From Trichoplusia ni (lineage: Eukaryota; Arthropoda; Insecta; Lepidoptera; Noctuidae): a stretch of 64,000 bases of DNA. The DNA is taken from assembly GCF_003590095.1 (NCBI RefSeq), contig NC_039500.1, positions 1 through 64,000 on the forward strand, given 5' to 3'. A program made the position numbers and the translations under genes. The notes under the pieces were generated by a model that worked only from the letters and a program-made list of their open reading frames with translations, had not been told where the DNA came from and searched no databases. This document shows positions 33,989 through 45,055 of this stretch, one piece after another. Every line of letters begins with the position of its first letter. Position 1 is the first letter of the stretch.

Positions 33989-34860
33989 TAGTAAAACAAA
34001 TTGAGGTAAATTATCTTTTCTGTTTTTAATACTTTTCGTATATGTAGATACCTCTTTCGTTGAATAGAATGGCCTCAAAAGCTGACGTAAATGCTAATTT
34101 AAGCTTATTAACGTATTCAGCGTCGATAAAGTAAATTAATTGATGAGGTCACTTGGCAAAACGTAAATTGCTCTGAATTTTCGCGGTTAAACAAGTAGAG
34201 TTGTGTTACATAGAGCAGAGAACTCTAATGGATCACAAAACATTATCTATCTCAAAACATTGGCGTCTTACTAAGCCTGAGTTTCAAATAGAATGTAACT
34301 AGTTAGGTACTTATGTATATTAAGTTGTTATAACAAATTCATTCATTCATTTTTTGCAGCTTATAAAAGTCATACAATTTGCTCTTGGGTGATGAAAAGT
34401 TATATTAAGTATTCAAAGAAACTCTCCAAAGTAAGTTAACAACTAAGGTTGTACAAAACAAAACTATAAACCAACTCATAGGCAATAATTTGTGAGACAA
34501 AAACAATAATATCAAGAATATGAGTAGGTACTTAGCAGGTGATGGTGTTATTACAAACTTAAAGAACTTAACTGAAAACGAACAACAAATTTCGGTCACG
34601 TCATTGTGGGACCATAACGAGTCAATATCACGTGACTAAAATAACCCGAATTTCTTTGTTTAGATCAGTTTCCAGTTTTTAATTTCCATTGTCTTCGGTA
34701 TATTTTACTTTTAACATAATGTTAGGACGCTTTCATGTTACATGCGTAATGTGTCAGGTGTTACATGGATTTAGCCGTCACGTTATTCGGGTTTTCAATT
34801 TATTGGTCTTATAGATGTAGAATTCCAAAAGTTCAAGGAACATTACTATATTTAAGTTAA

Positions 34861-35348
34861 CAAATTAATGCCTATATAAACATGGAGCTAAAATATATTT
34901 GGAGAGCTCGAAATTCTTCGCGCCGTATGCCGACTCGCCCTTTCGTTTGATTCCCGCAGTCCCGGCGGGGGGCGTGTGCCCGAATGTCGGGAGTGTTTGG
35001 GATTTCGTATTACAGTATCCTGGAGAGCCGGGCTGTGCCCGTTTAGCGTAGTCAGGAGGCGCGCGCCCGCTCGTCCGCACGCATGCGTCTGCTATACTAT
35101 CCTGTTGCACGCATTACGTAGTCCCAACTCCTTTCACTACCGCGCGATCTGTTTACGTTACGTTAGATAAAAGATAACATTCAAAATATTATCATTTGCC
35201 ATTTCCTAGTAAATTTGTAAATAGTAAACGTACAATTAATTGATTGACTGTTATTGCCTTTATTAGAAAATTACTGTGGTGAATTAAGCTTACGCAAGAA
35301 CTATGTGGTAATGTTGACAGTGCAAAAACGATTTGCCAGATCAGAAGC
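34861..35348 (+). promoter_or_regulatory. Candidate promoter and 5' UTR, first isoform of the C1/tensin-like gene
   Basis: A TATATAAA box at 34873-34880 precedes a CpG-rich block (about 34915-35100), then AT-rich sequence leading to the coding exon at 35349. If the TATA box is used, the 5' UTR is about 440 nt. An in-frame TGA at 35280-35282 precedes the ATG. Short upstream ATGs at 35303 and 35311 are out of frame. Activity is inferred. Confidence 0.4.
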
Positions 35349-35426
35349 ATGCCTTGGAGCTGCCCGTGGTCACGCGACCAACAGCAACCACTCGCGGTCA
35401 GTCCACCACTGCACTTGGTGACCCAG
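35349..35426 (+). CDS. First coding exon, isoform 1 (MPWSCPW...)
   Basis: 26 codons, starting MPWSCPWSRDQQQP and ending PPLHLVTQ, followed by the donor GTTAGT. The start is supported by an upstream in-frame stop (35280-35282), by the matching exon at 36648 and by the phase-0 junction to the C1 exon. The cysteine close to the N-terminus could be acylated (inference). Together with the C1 exons it would give a 75-residue N-terminal region. Confidence 0.7.
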
Positions 35427-36379
35427 GTTAGTTTGCAAGATTTACATTGACGGCCAGTAAACTAAAGTACCTTATTTCTTATTATAATTCTGTTCTAGGT
35501 AGTAAGTAAAAGTGTTATGTACATGTAGTATGTAGTGTACATTATCATTTTATGAACCTATAAAGTGTTATGTACTAAAGGTTCAGTGCATTATATTTCG
35601 GTGATATCATCACTTATAATTAGCCCTTAATATCGTAGGTACTTAATAAAATTACTTATAAGTTTCTTTAGTCAATTAACTGGCGGCGCCACACGCTCTA
35701 AATTTTTTTATTAGAATAGTTTGAAGATAGCGATAGTCAATGAACTCATTAAGAAATTCATAAGCGGCAGACTGATGCTTGTTTTTTCTAATTCGAAAGC
35801 TATAGTAGGACAATCCTACTTACGATAATAGTAGTAGCAGTGAGCTGGTATCCCCGGAATGTTTTAATGGATTTAAAGTGGTGTACGAGTGTTAATATCA
35901 TGTCCATAAAATGTAGAGATGTGCTCTACCGATGATGGACATAACAGCTTCACTTAACTGAGTATGTATTTTAGTTATATTTAGGTACTTAATGTGAAAT
36001 CCATGTGTGGATTATTAAATGTAATGAGGAAACAATAAAATATGGTATATATTAATAAATATTTTATATTTAGAAGGGTGTATATTTCATATCAGTCCAT
36101 TTGTGCATACATGACATTTATTTCTGTCATAAAGTCTATTGTCCCGATAGCAGAACAGACGTACTTACTTACAATAGACAAACAATGAAGGAAGTTCAAG
36201 AAAGGTGAAGTTTGACGCATAGTATAAAGCATTTTACCTGAGTAACCAGTATTTGTTTCATTATAAAATGTAGAGACGCGTCAATTTCACAGTTTGGCTA
36301 TTTACCAAAATCTTTAGAATTTTAAATGCAATGTTCATTCATGAATGTAAATGCACAAATGACAAATGTGAGAACAAAC

Positions 36380-36647
36380 CGAGATTGCTAATGCTAATGC
36401 TACTGCTGAGGCTCTGGAGTAAGATTACGATCAGCTGAGCCGCGGCTTACAGCTCAGTCACAAGCTGCTTGTGTCAGCGGCTGGCCGCATATGAGGCCGC
36501 CGACTACGCCAGCCATAGAGTGCTCTTCTTGACGACATTAATTAAATACTAAGTGTAAATAAAAATAAAATCAATTGTGATATGTGATGATAATAGACTA
36601 TAAAATATGACGCTAAAATAATTATGATAATAAAATGATTTTGTAAA
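36380..36647 (+). promoter_or_regulatory. Candidate promoter, second isoform
   Basis: A GC-richer patch (about 36400-36530) with CAGCTG-type E-box sequence and an initiator-like GCTCAGTCAC is followed by TATAAAA at 36599-36605, 43 bp before the ATG at 36648. An in-frame TGA (36636-36638) lies just upstream of that ATG. If the TATA is used, the leader is very short; initiation from the GC patch is the alternative. Confidence 0.35.
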
Positions 36648-36728
36648 ATGCCTTGGAACTGCCTTTGGGGATATCAGCCACCAGCACCGACTTGCAGAGT
36701 CAGTGGACCACTGCACTTAATATTACAG
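36648..36728 (+). CDS. First coding exon, isoform 2 (MPWNCLW...)
   Basis: 27 codons, MPWNCLWGYQPPAP through SGPLHLILQ, with the donor GTAATT and phase 0. It shares the MPW-x-C-x-W start, the GTCAGT..ACCACTGCACTT block and the final Gln-donor arrangement with the exon at 35349, 1.3 kb upstream. The two are evidently tandem duplicates. Differences concentrate in the middle, as expected if only the ends are constrained. Confidence 0.7.
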
Positions 36729-39700
36729 GTAATTGGATAATTGTTACATCTTAAACTACATTTTAACTATTTGTCTTGCTATAGTATTATGAGTTATTTG
36801 TAGTGTCATGTTTTTGTAGTTTATTGTAATTATATTTACATTAATAATTAATATCAAAATTTATTTTAACCCATTGATAATTTATTTTTAATTGATTTAT
36901 ATATATATATTATAAAAAAAAAATATAAAACTTAGCAGTTAAATAAACTGTCGCACCTGCCGCGTTTTTATTTTCACGGGTATCTTTTATTTGGTTTTCT
37001 TTTATAATGGGGATTTAATTGAGTTGTAATATTATGTTTTTTCCGCTTTATTCTTAACAACTTGAAGATTTTAGAAATATTGTTAAAAGCTTTTCAATAC
37101 AATCATAACAAAATAATGTAGTTATGTCATTGATAAGGAGTGATCACAAAATACTGTGTGTTAACACAGACTCAATGTTGTGTATAAAAAGTAAACATTA
37201 AAAAATCCGATATTTCAGAAGAATACAAAATAATAAAAAATCGTGAAGATACATGTACATGTTTCAGTATTGAAACTTCTTGTTCTCTTGTTGTCCTGCA
37301 AGAAAGAAAATTCATCAACTTACTTTCTTCGGAAATACGCAATTTTTGGCTATTTTTTAAGGCCGGGTGGAGGACGTAACATTAAAGTAAAATAAAAAAT
37401 AAAAATGACGTCTAATAACTACGTTGTTCTTTAATTACGTAGGTACATAGATAAATGGATATTTTTCTATGGCCTTGTAGAATATAATTACCTAGGTTGA
37501 CTAGATCTAAATCTACGCAAGTACTTTTAATAAAAACTGCGTTTACGGCGATTAAAATAGTTATATTGTATTTATTTTCGAAAAAGTATTTTGCTTTAAT
37601 TTTGTGTGACTCTTCTTCTGCAATGCCTTTTCACTTTTTATGTGGGATCAGCCATCCTTTAAAACTTATTTTGTATAACTCTACAAAAATAGTACCTAAC
37701 TAAACTATTTTTAAGGTTATTCCTCTAAGCCGAAGGAGTTCATCGCAGCAAAAGTGTATGCTACAAAATTTACATACACATAATGTTACATGACTCCTAC
37801 ATACATGGTATACATAGAGGCTACTTATATGCAAAACTAGATACAATAATAATTTTATTGTTGTGACATCGTTTCATTAGGTTACCTTGGCAGGTAGTGT
37901 AGTTAACGGTAGAATGCTAATGCGTTGAGGTGAGTTCGTACGGTTCGTAGCATTGTCGCATGAACCCGTGCCGGCCCGGCTTCCCAAAAGGTTGCGCAAG
38001 CGCAAGTACGCCGCCCACGGGCCGGCGCCGGCGACAGCGCCGTCACTGGCTCTGAGCAAATATCTTGAGACAAGTTCATTGTCGACTGATTATAATAAAT
38101 TATAATAAGAATATTAAACTAAACTAGCTAAGACCGAGATTTGGGAATATTGTTAAGCGTTTAAAAAGTAAACACGTAAGCACGCATTTCAATATTTTTG
38201 AATATATTAAATACACAACGGTTGATTCAGAAAAGGCTTATTTTGATCAGAAACACGATGTTCCGTTAACATTACTGCGTAGTTTTCCTATTAAATGGCG
38301 CATTGCAGTAAGATAATGCTCTTTATTAGTGCTTCGATCCAGATGTAATTCAAACCGGTTGTAGCTAATACTTTGATTCGTGTTATCTATCCAACATTTA
38401 TAAGTTAATTAAGAGCATGTGGGGCTGCGCGCGCGCATCCCCGCTCACAATGGATCCTTTCAGCGGGCGGTACCTTTGAACTCTACCCGTTACTAGTTCA
38501 ATTATGTATTTATTATTTTCTATTGTGCAGTGTACGTGTGATGTTAAGCTATTTCTTGGATTAGAAACTCTATTGTTTGCTATGCCTATAAAGTAGAAAT
38601 TATTCAGTAAGGTTTAAATAGGGCAGAATAACTTGCACTGTACTTTAATAATTGCCATTTCTTTGTCTACTGCCAAAAGTGCAAAACTGTGCTGTGACTT
38701 AAAACAAAATAATTTAAATATAATAAAAAAAAGTCTCTGCTGTAATGAGAACCGAAAACACGACGCATTGCAAATACGCTTCAGATTTTGATGCATGTTT
38801 TAATAAAAGTCATATGAATAATCTTACGAAAATAAACTCAACCCTTTGGGTACAAGAATATCGCGCACATGAAGTTAAAAAGTGTCGCGATTATTTTTGT
38901 TGGCGTCTCGTCGTTCCGTCTCGGCTTCGTTTCAGGCTTCTGTTCTTCTGTTTGTAAAAGACGTTGACACGGTGTGTTTTGCGATCTTTTTTATTAGTGT
39001 GACGCTTTCGGAGTGTTTTAACGCATTCCAAGTGGATTAGGTCGATTGGTGCCGCTTCTGAGTTCTGACATAGCTACTGCGAAGTATCGTGCGGCTTGCG
39101 TGCTTTATTAGAATTTAAAATATTTAACGTTGGAATCAATTTTACTAAAAACTGGACCAGAATACACTTAAATCATTAAGTACTGTAACAGTTTTGTTTA
39201 ACAAAAGCTGGTAACAATAACTGTTATTATTTAAGTAACTGTTACACATTTATCAGCTTATAAATTACCGATAGTGACAGGCGGCAGGCGGTGTCAGAAG
39301 ACATGACTCCACCGCGAAGGGTTATAAGTGCCTGTAAGCGATGATTTACGACACATTCCTGGGCAGAGCGCGACGAAGATCCATCAGAGCGCCTGCGCAT
39401 AACGATGGGAACAAGATTACTTCTCACGTCTGGTGACAGACAAAGCTCTTTGTGGCATTGTCCGTGCGGTGCGCGGAGCCCAGGCCGCGCCGCGGCGCCG
39501 GCTCGCTGTCGTCTGGCTAAGCAGCGCATCAAGTACCCGCAGATTAGTCATCACACCCATACTGTATTCGAGAACGTACGCAAACAACCAATGAATATAT
39601 AAAACATATTGAAATATTCATTGCAATCTCTCGTTTAGTTTGAATGTTATCGACTTATTTAATAATGTAACATCTGTGCAAAGTTACACCATGCCAGCTC

Positions 39701-41126
39701 TTCGGTGTTTTACAGTTTTTATTATTTATTTAGTCGCTGGTTACGTTATTGTACGTGCTGTTACTTATATAGGACTTCCCGGAACATTGCGCACGGGCTT
39801 ATTGCATATTAGGATAGGTATTATTGTTTGTTACGCATATGCAGGGTACGAACCGGCAGGCGGATCTACTCTGTAAATGTATAAATGTCTAACAAAAATT
39901 CCCCCAGCTCTGATCAATTGACCAAACTCGTAGTATCGTTCTGCGATTAGAACGCAACGTATGGTGTGAGCTTTTAAAATGTTTTCATGTTTATGTTCGT
40001 AATTCCGAGCGGATGTTACGCAAGTGCAATGGTACTGCCCAACTAAAGCGCTTGACCGGAAGTTTGGTGCGGGGCGCGGGCCGAGACGCGGGACGCTCGC
40101 AGGTACATAATGATACCTCTAACGAACAGCACAGGAGCGGCACCGAACCTTATTATTGGTAATGCGTAATACATTGCGCACAATTAGTGCAGCACTCGCT
40201 GGTAATTGCCGCTAGCTTCGGGCGCATTTTGCATAGCGTGTAGGTCCAACCTACTTGGGAAATCACTAGGCATGATGTAGTTATTTATAAATATGAAATG
40301 TAGGAATTTAAACTACACGTCTCAATGTATTACGTAACATGAAATATTAAATTCTCTTAAGTAAATTATGTACAAGTTACATGACACTTGAGAACGCTAG
40401 GAATTTCTGTAGTTTACGGTCTCCGCAGCCAAGTATTTAACATGTCACGAATATCAAAGTCATTACAATAGCGAATAGGTATGAAGGGGGTGTAGAATTT
40501 CTAGTCAGATTAAATTTCGTTGCTGAAATTCAAATACGTGTTCAGAACAAGGTCTGCGCAAAAAACATTACGCTTGGCGAAATATGCTCACCAGCTGTCA
40601 CCCAGACGTCGAGCGCAGGGAACTAACACTAACAAGTATTTACAGAGAGGTTTCACACCACATCCCCAGTACAAATACTCCCAGCGTCACTTGCTAACGA
40701 ACCCGGTAGTAAAAATAATAGTAACTCTTAACTATGAATCAAAACCATATGAAAGGAACTCGTAAAATATATTTTATTCCCTTATTGGTACATAAACGCA
40801 GTTTAAAAATAGTTGGGACCACCTGGCCACCGCTCTCCTCATAACTTCGAGTGCAGGGAACGTGATTTATGGGTGTTTAAGTTGAACACAATGCAACCGC
40901 AAATATAACCCTTGACTATTTTTCTGAAGTACAAATTGTCACAAGGTAGATTATTCAAGAGGCGGCTGACAAATCAACCCTAAGTTCCTACAAAAGGCAA
41001 TTTATTGAAATTGCTTCTATCATAACAGCCGTGGGTTAATGTTGCCACTGTAGCGCTGGGCTAATATATTGACATTGTATGAAATTTTAAATAATTTATT
41101 TACGAGTGTTTATTGAATAACCCACG

Positions 41127-41191
41127 GATGCTGGTACGGTAAACAAGTTGTTCCGTGGTTACCAGTTAACCCGAATGACCGCACCAGCATC
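41127..41191. repeat. Imperfect hairpin, 13 of 14 bp arms
   Basis: GATGCTGGTACGGT (41127-41140) pairs with ACCGCACCAGCATC (41178-41191), one mismatch. The 37-nt loop holds a second short stem (GGTTA...TAACC). A foldback of about 65 nt is near the size of a small-RNA precursor, but the internal stem breaks the usual miRNA shape. Confidence 0.55.
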
Positions 41192-44100
41192 GGTACGGAG
41201 CTGACGTGTTGTAGTCGGTGTGACCGTTTAACTACGTGGGAGGTCTTATTATTTCCACATAAATCCAATCGACTCCAAAAATCCGTACTCTTGATGGCAA
41301 ATTAATTTTGAGAAAATAAAAAAATACTACCGGATGAAAATGGAATGTGAACGCATTTTACGAACCTTTACCAGTCTTTTTAATCAAAATAGATGAAAAG
41401 AAACGAAATTATAATCGTTCCAACTCAAATACTTTCACGTATTTCTGGCCGTTTTGTCCTCCGCCACAAATATGTTGAGCAAGACAATTACCGAAAGCGC
41501 ATTGAATCCAAAATTGCTGATTCCTTTGTTAAGAACAATGTATATCATGGATCAGGTATAAATTAAAGGAAGAATACCAGTTGAACAACTATTGTTACTC
41601 ACGATTGCTCGGTATACAGTAAAATTAAACCATTTGATTGTTATTATGATTGTTTTCTCTGAGTGAGGGATTTTGTTTTGTTTTTCAATGGTGTTGGGGT
41701 TATTACTCGCGTCACCCTACACTCTGTATTTTGACGGCCCCAGCAATTAAGTTGTCACTGCGTAGCATTATCGTTATTGCCTTTGAACGTTGAAGTAACA
41801 TTTCATTAGAGTACCACAATCACGTCAATTGCTTACAGTTAAAGCTCACAAGATCTTTTAAACGTTTCATTTTGGTTCTTGTAGAGAGCTCGCCATTTTG
41901 TAATTAGACAAAAAAGGTAATCCGTGTAGATATATTTTCTGAAAAAGGTATGATTGTATCTTCAGAGTCTACAGACAATATAAGACCGTAGCGAAAACTA
42001 ATTGGGTGACGTCATTCGGACAAGGTTTTTGTTTAATGGTGGCTCTAACTACTGCGTTTACTGTTTAGTCTACTTAACATGCGCGTTATCATCGACTGCT
42101 TGTGAATTTACGAGTATTTGGTTTGTCAATTTGCGCGAGTTCAAGCTGACACGTTTTTCAGGGATTCATAATCTCATGAATTTCAAGTTTCCTAATTTAC
42201 GCGTTGCGCAAGTTCAACTGAGTGTTAAGTGTATCACTGTACCTTTATGACGTCATATCACAGTTTCAACACCGTGTAAACAAAGCCACAAGCCAGTCTC
42301 TGGCACACATTGCGTGCTCATTTCCAGGACAAACAATGAATATTATTTGGGAAATAAATTTGCATATAAAACGCTAGCTGAGCAGGAGGTCTTACAAACT
42401 GATTTCTGTTTATTTTTACGACAGAATCTAATTTAAAAAACGTGAATGGTTCTATCTCTCAATAATAGAGTTCGATGATAGAATGATGATGTACCTACAG
42501 TTATTATTACTTAACCCGTATAACAGAAGATTTAATTTAATTGAAGCCCCTTGTGATAAGTACGTTTTAACGAAGACGAATAGAATTAAGATTAAGTTTT
42601 GTACTTTAAAGATTAGAAATTATGTGGTCTCTAAATCTACGGGCTAGTAATAATATAACGTTTACTTGGGCAAATAGAATGTTTAATTTTGGAGATTGAA
42701 TTAGACGAGGGAATGATACAGCATGTTATATTGGAAATGTCATAGCCGGATTGCGTATAGAGCTCGACCCGGCGGCGATCCGTACTATACGCTCGCCGAC
42801 ACAAATATCTGTTGTACGCCTTTCCTCCATTACCCACGACACGGGTGGTCTCCCGGAATCCGTGCGAGTACTCAGAAATTACCAATTTCCTTTACCGAAC
42901 TAATATCGCATATGTATAACATAATTTAGTTGGTTTTGGCAATTCCATGCTCGCGTATAAATAAGTGAGCGCTACGTAGGTATAGGGAACATGCGGGCAA
43001 CGCAACAAAGTACAATAATTTTACTTTAAATAACTGTATAAATGTTTGAGAACGGCAGAGTATCGATGGTTATAAATAAAGAAATTATGAAGCTTACGAA
43101 ATCGCGGCTGCAACGCTCGCTGATCAAGAGTAGCCGAGAGAACATTCCATCTAAAATCATGCGGTATAACCGCAGACTCGTATTGGTTCTACTGCATAAT
43201 CAAATTACATTAATGGCCCGTTTGTAGACCCCTCTGAGCCCGTAGTGCCCGAGTGCCCGTACCCACACACGTCACATCCACACCGAGGTATTCAGACGAG
43301 CTCGAGCGGTCACTCGTACTTGTAGCAACGTTTGGTATTACGTAGGTGCTTTCATAAGTGTGAGCATGATCTAGACTTTCTCCTTAACACTTCAAGTGGA
43401 AGTGTTTGACAATCAATCATGTAACGGCAGCATCTCGAACTTCACGTTACCCACATACGAGATTTCTTTTCGATATGCTAATGTTACAATTTACAAATTT
43501 AATTATAATGAGCTTCGTAAGAGTTCTTCAAAAATAATCTGGTTTCTATAAAGCGTAGTTACCTTAAATAATAGTCAGTTTTGTTCGAATCTAAGTTATT
43601 TGAAAAGTAAGAAGAGTAAAAAGTTTTACCCTTCCAAATGGAAACAGTGCTCAGTAAGATTTAGGTATTATCAAAATAGAGATTTTTAGAGATATGTGCA
43701 AAATATTCTAAAAGAACCTAAAAAAAATTGTATTTTGCTTATACATATAATGTTTTTTTTTATTCAGAAAAAAGACTTAATATCTTTTAGGAAGTTGTAG
43801 GGCTTACTTTGAATTCTTAATATATTTACAGTAACAATAAAGCAACATAACTGACACTTTAAAAATAATAAAACCAAGCTCCTCATCTCATGAAATCGAC
43901 TCCCAAAGAATAGAAAGTGATACTTTTTTTATCCCTCCGTAGAATCAGTTTATATTAGGAAACATTTAGACATCAAAACCCATTTAACCGTTAAAACCGT
44001 AAACCGTGAAGAATTAATGAAGCTATAAAAACACCATTCAAATACTCCTAAACTATTCACTGCATTAAAAACAATGCTTGAAATAAAATACTAATGATAA

Positions 44101-44965
44101 TTTATTACGTTTATACACGTTATCTCATTTAATATACTATTGGAAAAATACAGATAAATGTTTTAACACTGGTTCTAATAGGTAAGGTTTTCTAGATTAC
44201 GAGGCTATGCGCTACATTTGTAACTCACTGTTATTTCTATTATTTTATTGACGTTTAAATATAACCAAGTAATAATAAATTGTGTGGATAGTTAGCAATG
44301 AAAATTAATTTATTATTTAAATTTTTATATCATAATAGGTTTCTGCTTTTACATAAAGTAATTAAAACATTTTCCGCTTAACACCATATCGACGCGTTTC
44401 TCTAAAAATAGCCCCAAAATTGCATGTTATTGCGAGCTACGATAATTAGGAAAATTATCACATTAAATCATCGGCAAATTTGTGCCCAGATAAGTTGTTT
44501 ATGAAAATGTAATAATATTGAACCACCCAGAATCGTTGGACGCACGATATTGCAACAGCTATCGACAACTATATTATTGGCTTTGGAACGCTGCACCGAT
44601 AAAGCAGGTTCAATAGTTTATCAATATCGTTATAACTATTGTTTAATTTTAAGTCAATCGTAAACGATGAAAAGTTACATAACAGCGGCTCTACCTTCGC
44701 CGTGAGCGGTAATGCACCACCCCTCGGTAGGTGAGGGTCCGTCCCTTGTAATAACCGTGAAGCTAGGGAGTGGCCGGTCATCATCATCACTCACGAGGGT
44801 GAAGAAGACAATATTAGTTTATAACCGGTTGCCTCATGCGATAAGTTTAAATAGCGGAGGGTCATCCAGTCACGCGAGCTTATGCTTTAGTTAATTATCG
44901 GTATTATACATTTAAGTGAAAGATTATACGGTAATCTTTAGTTAATTTTCAAGAGAAATTGAAAT

Positions 44966-44977
44966 AAAAAGCAAAAA
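44966..44977 (-). terminator. Pol III terminator of the tRNA gene
   Basis: Two runs of five T on the minus strand, beginning 6 nt after the tRNA 3' end; four or more T is the usual pol III stop. Confidence 0.8.
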
Positions 44978-44983
44978 TGATAC

Positions 44984-45055
44984 TAGCAGAGCGTGGTTTC
45001 GATCCACGGACCTCTGGGTTATGGGCCCAGCACGCTTCCACTGCGCCACTCTGCT
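44984..45055 (-). tRNA. Initiator tRNA-Met (CAT)
   Basis: 72 nt on the minus strand. The acceptor stem AGCAGAG/CTCTGCT pairs fully, with discriminator A. The anticodon CAT is at 45023-45021. Eukaryotic initiator hallmarks are present: A1-U72 pair, three G-C pairs in the anticodon stem (GGGCCCATAACCC) and an A-containing T-loop (ATCGAAA in place of TTCGA). It differs from the common animal initiator tRNA at only a few positions, mainly in the T stem, where pairing is kept. Runs of five A on the + strand at 44973-44977 and 44966-44970 give pol III terminators. It lies in the large intron of the C1/tensin-like gene on the opposite strand and is very probably functional. Confidence 0.97.

Larger units (their letters stand above)
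27331..34860. other. Intergenic region between taiman and the C1/tensin-like gene
   Basis: About 7.5 kb of AT-rich DNA. It contains a terminal-inverted-repeat element (32481-32738), a decayed dispersed repeat (about 32750-33400) and a hairpin (33938-33988). Open frames such as 28126-28392 (minus), 28555-28827 (minus) and 29893-30096 (minus) have no motifs, no GC-richer composition and no splice partners; I regard them as chance. Confidence 0.55.
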
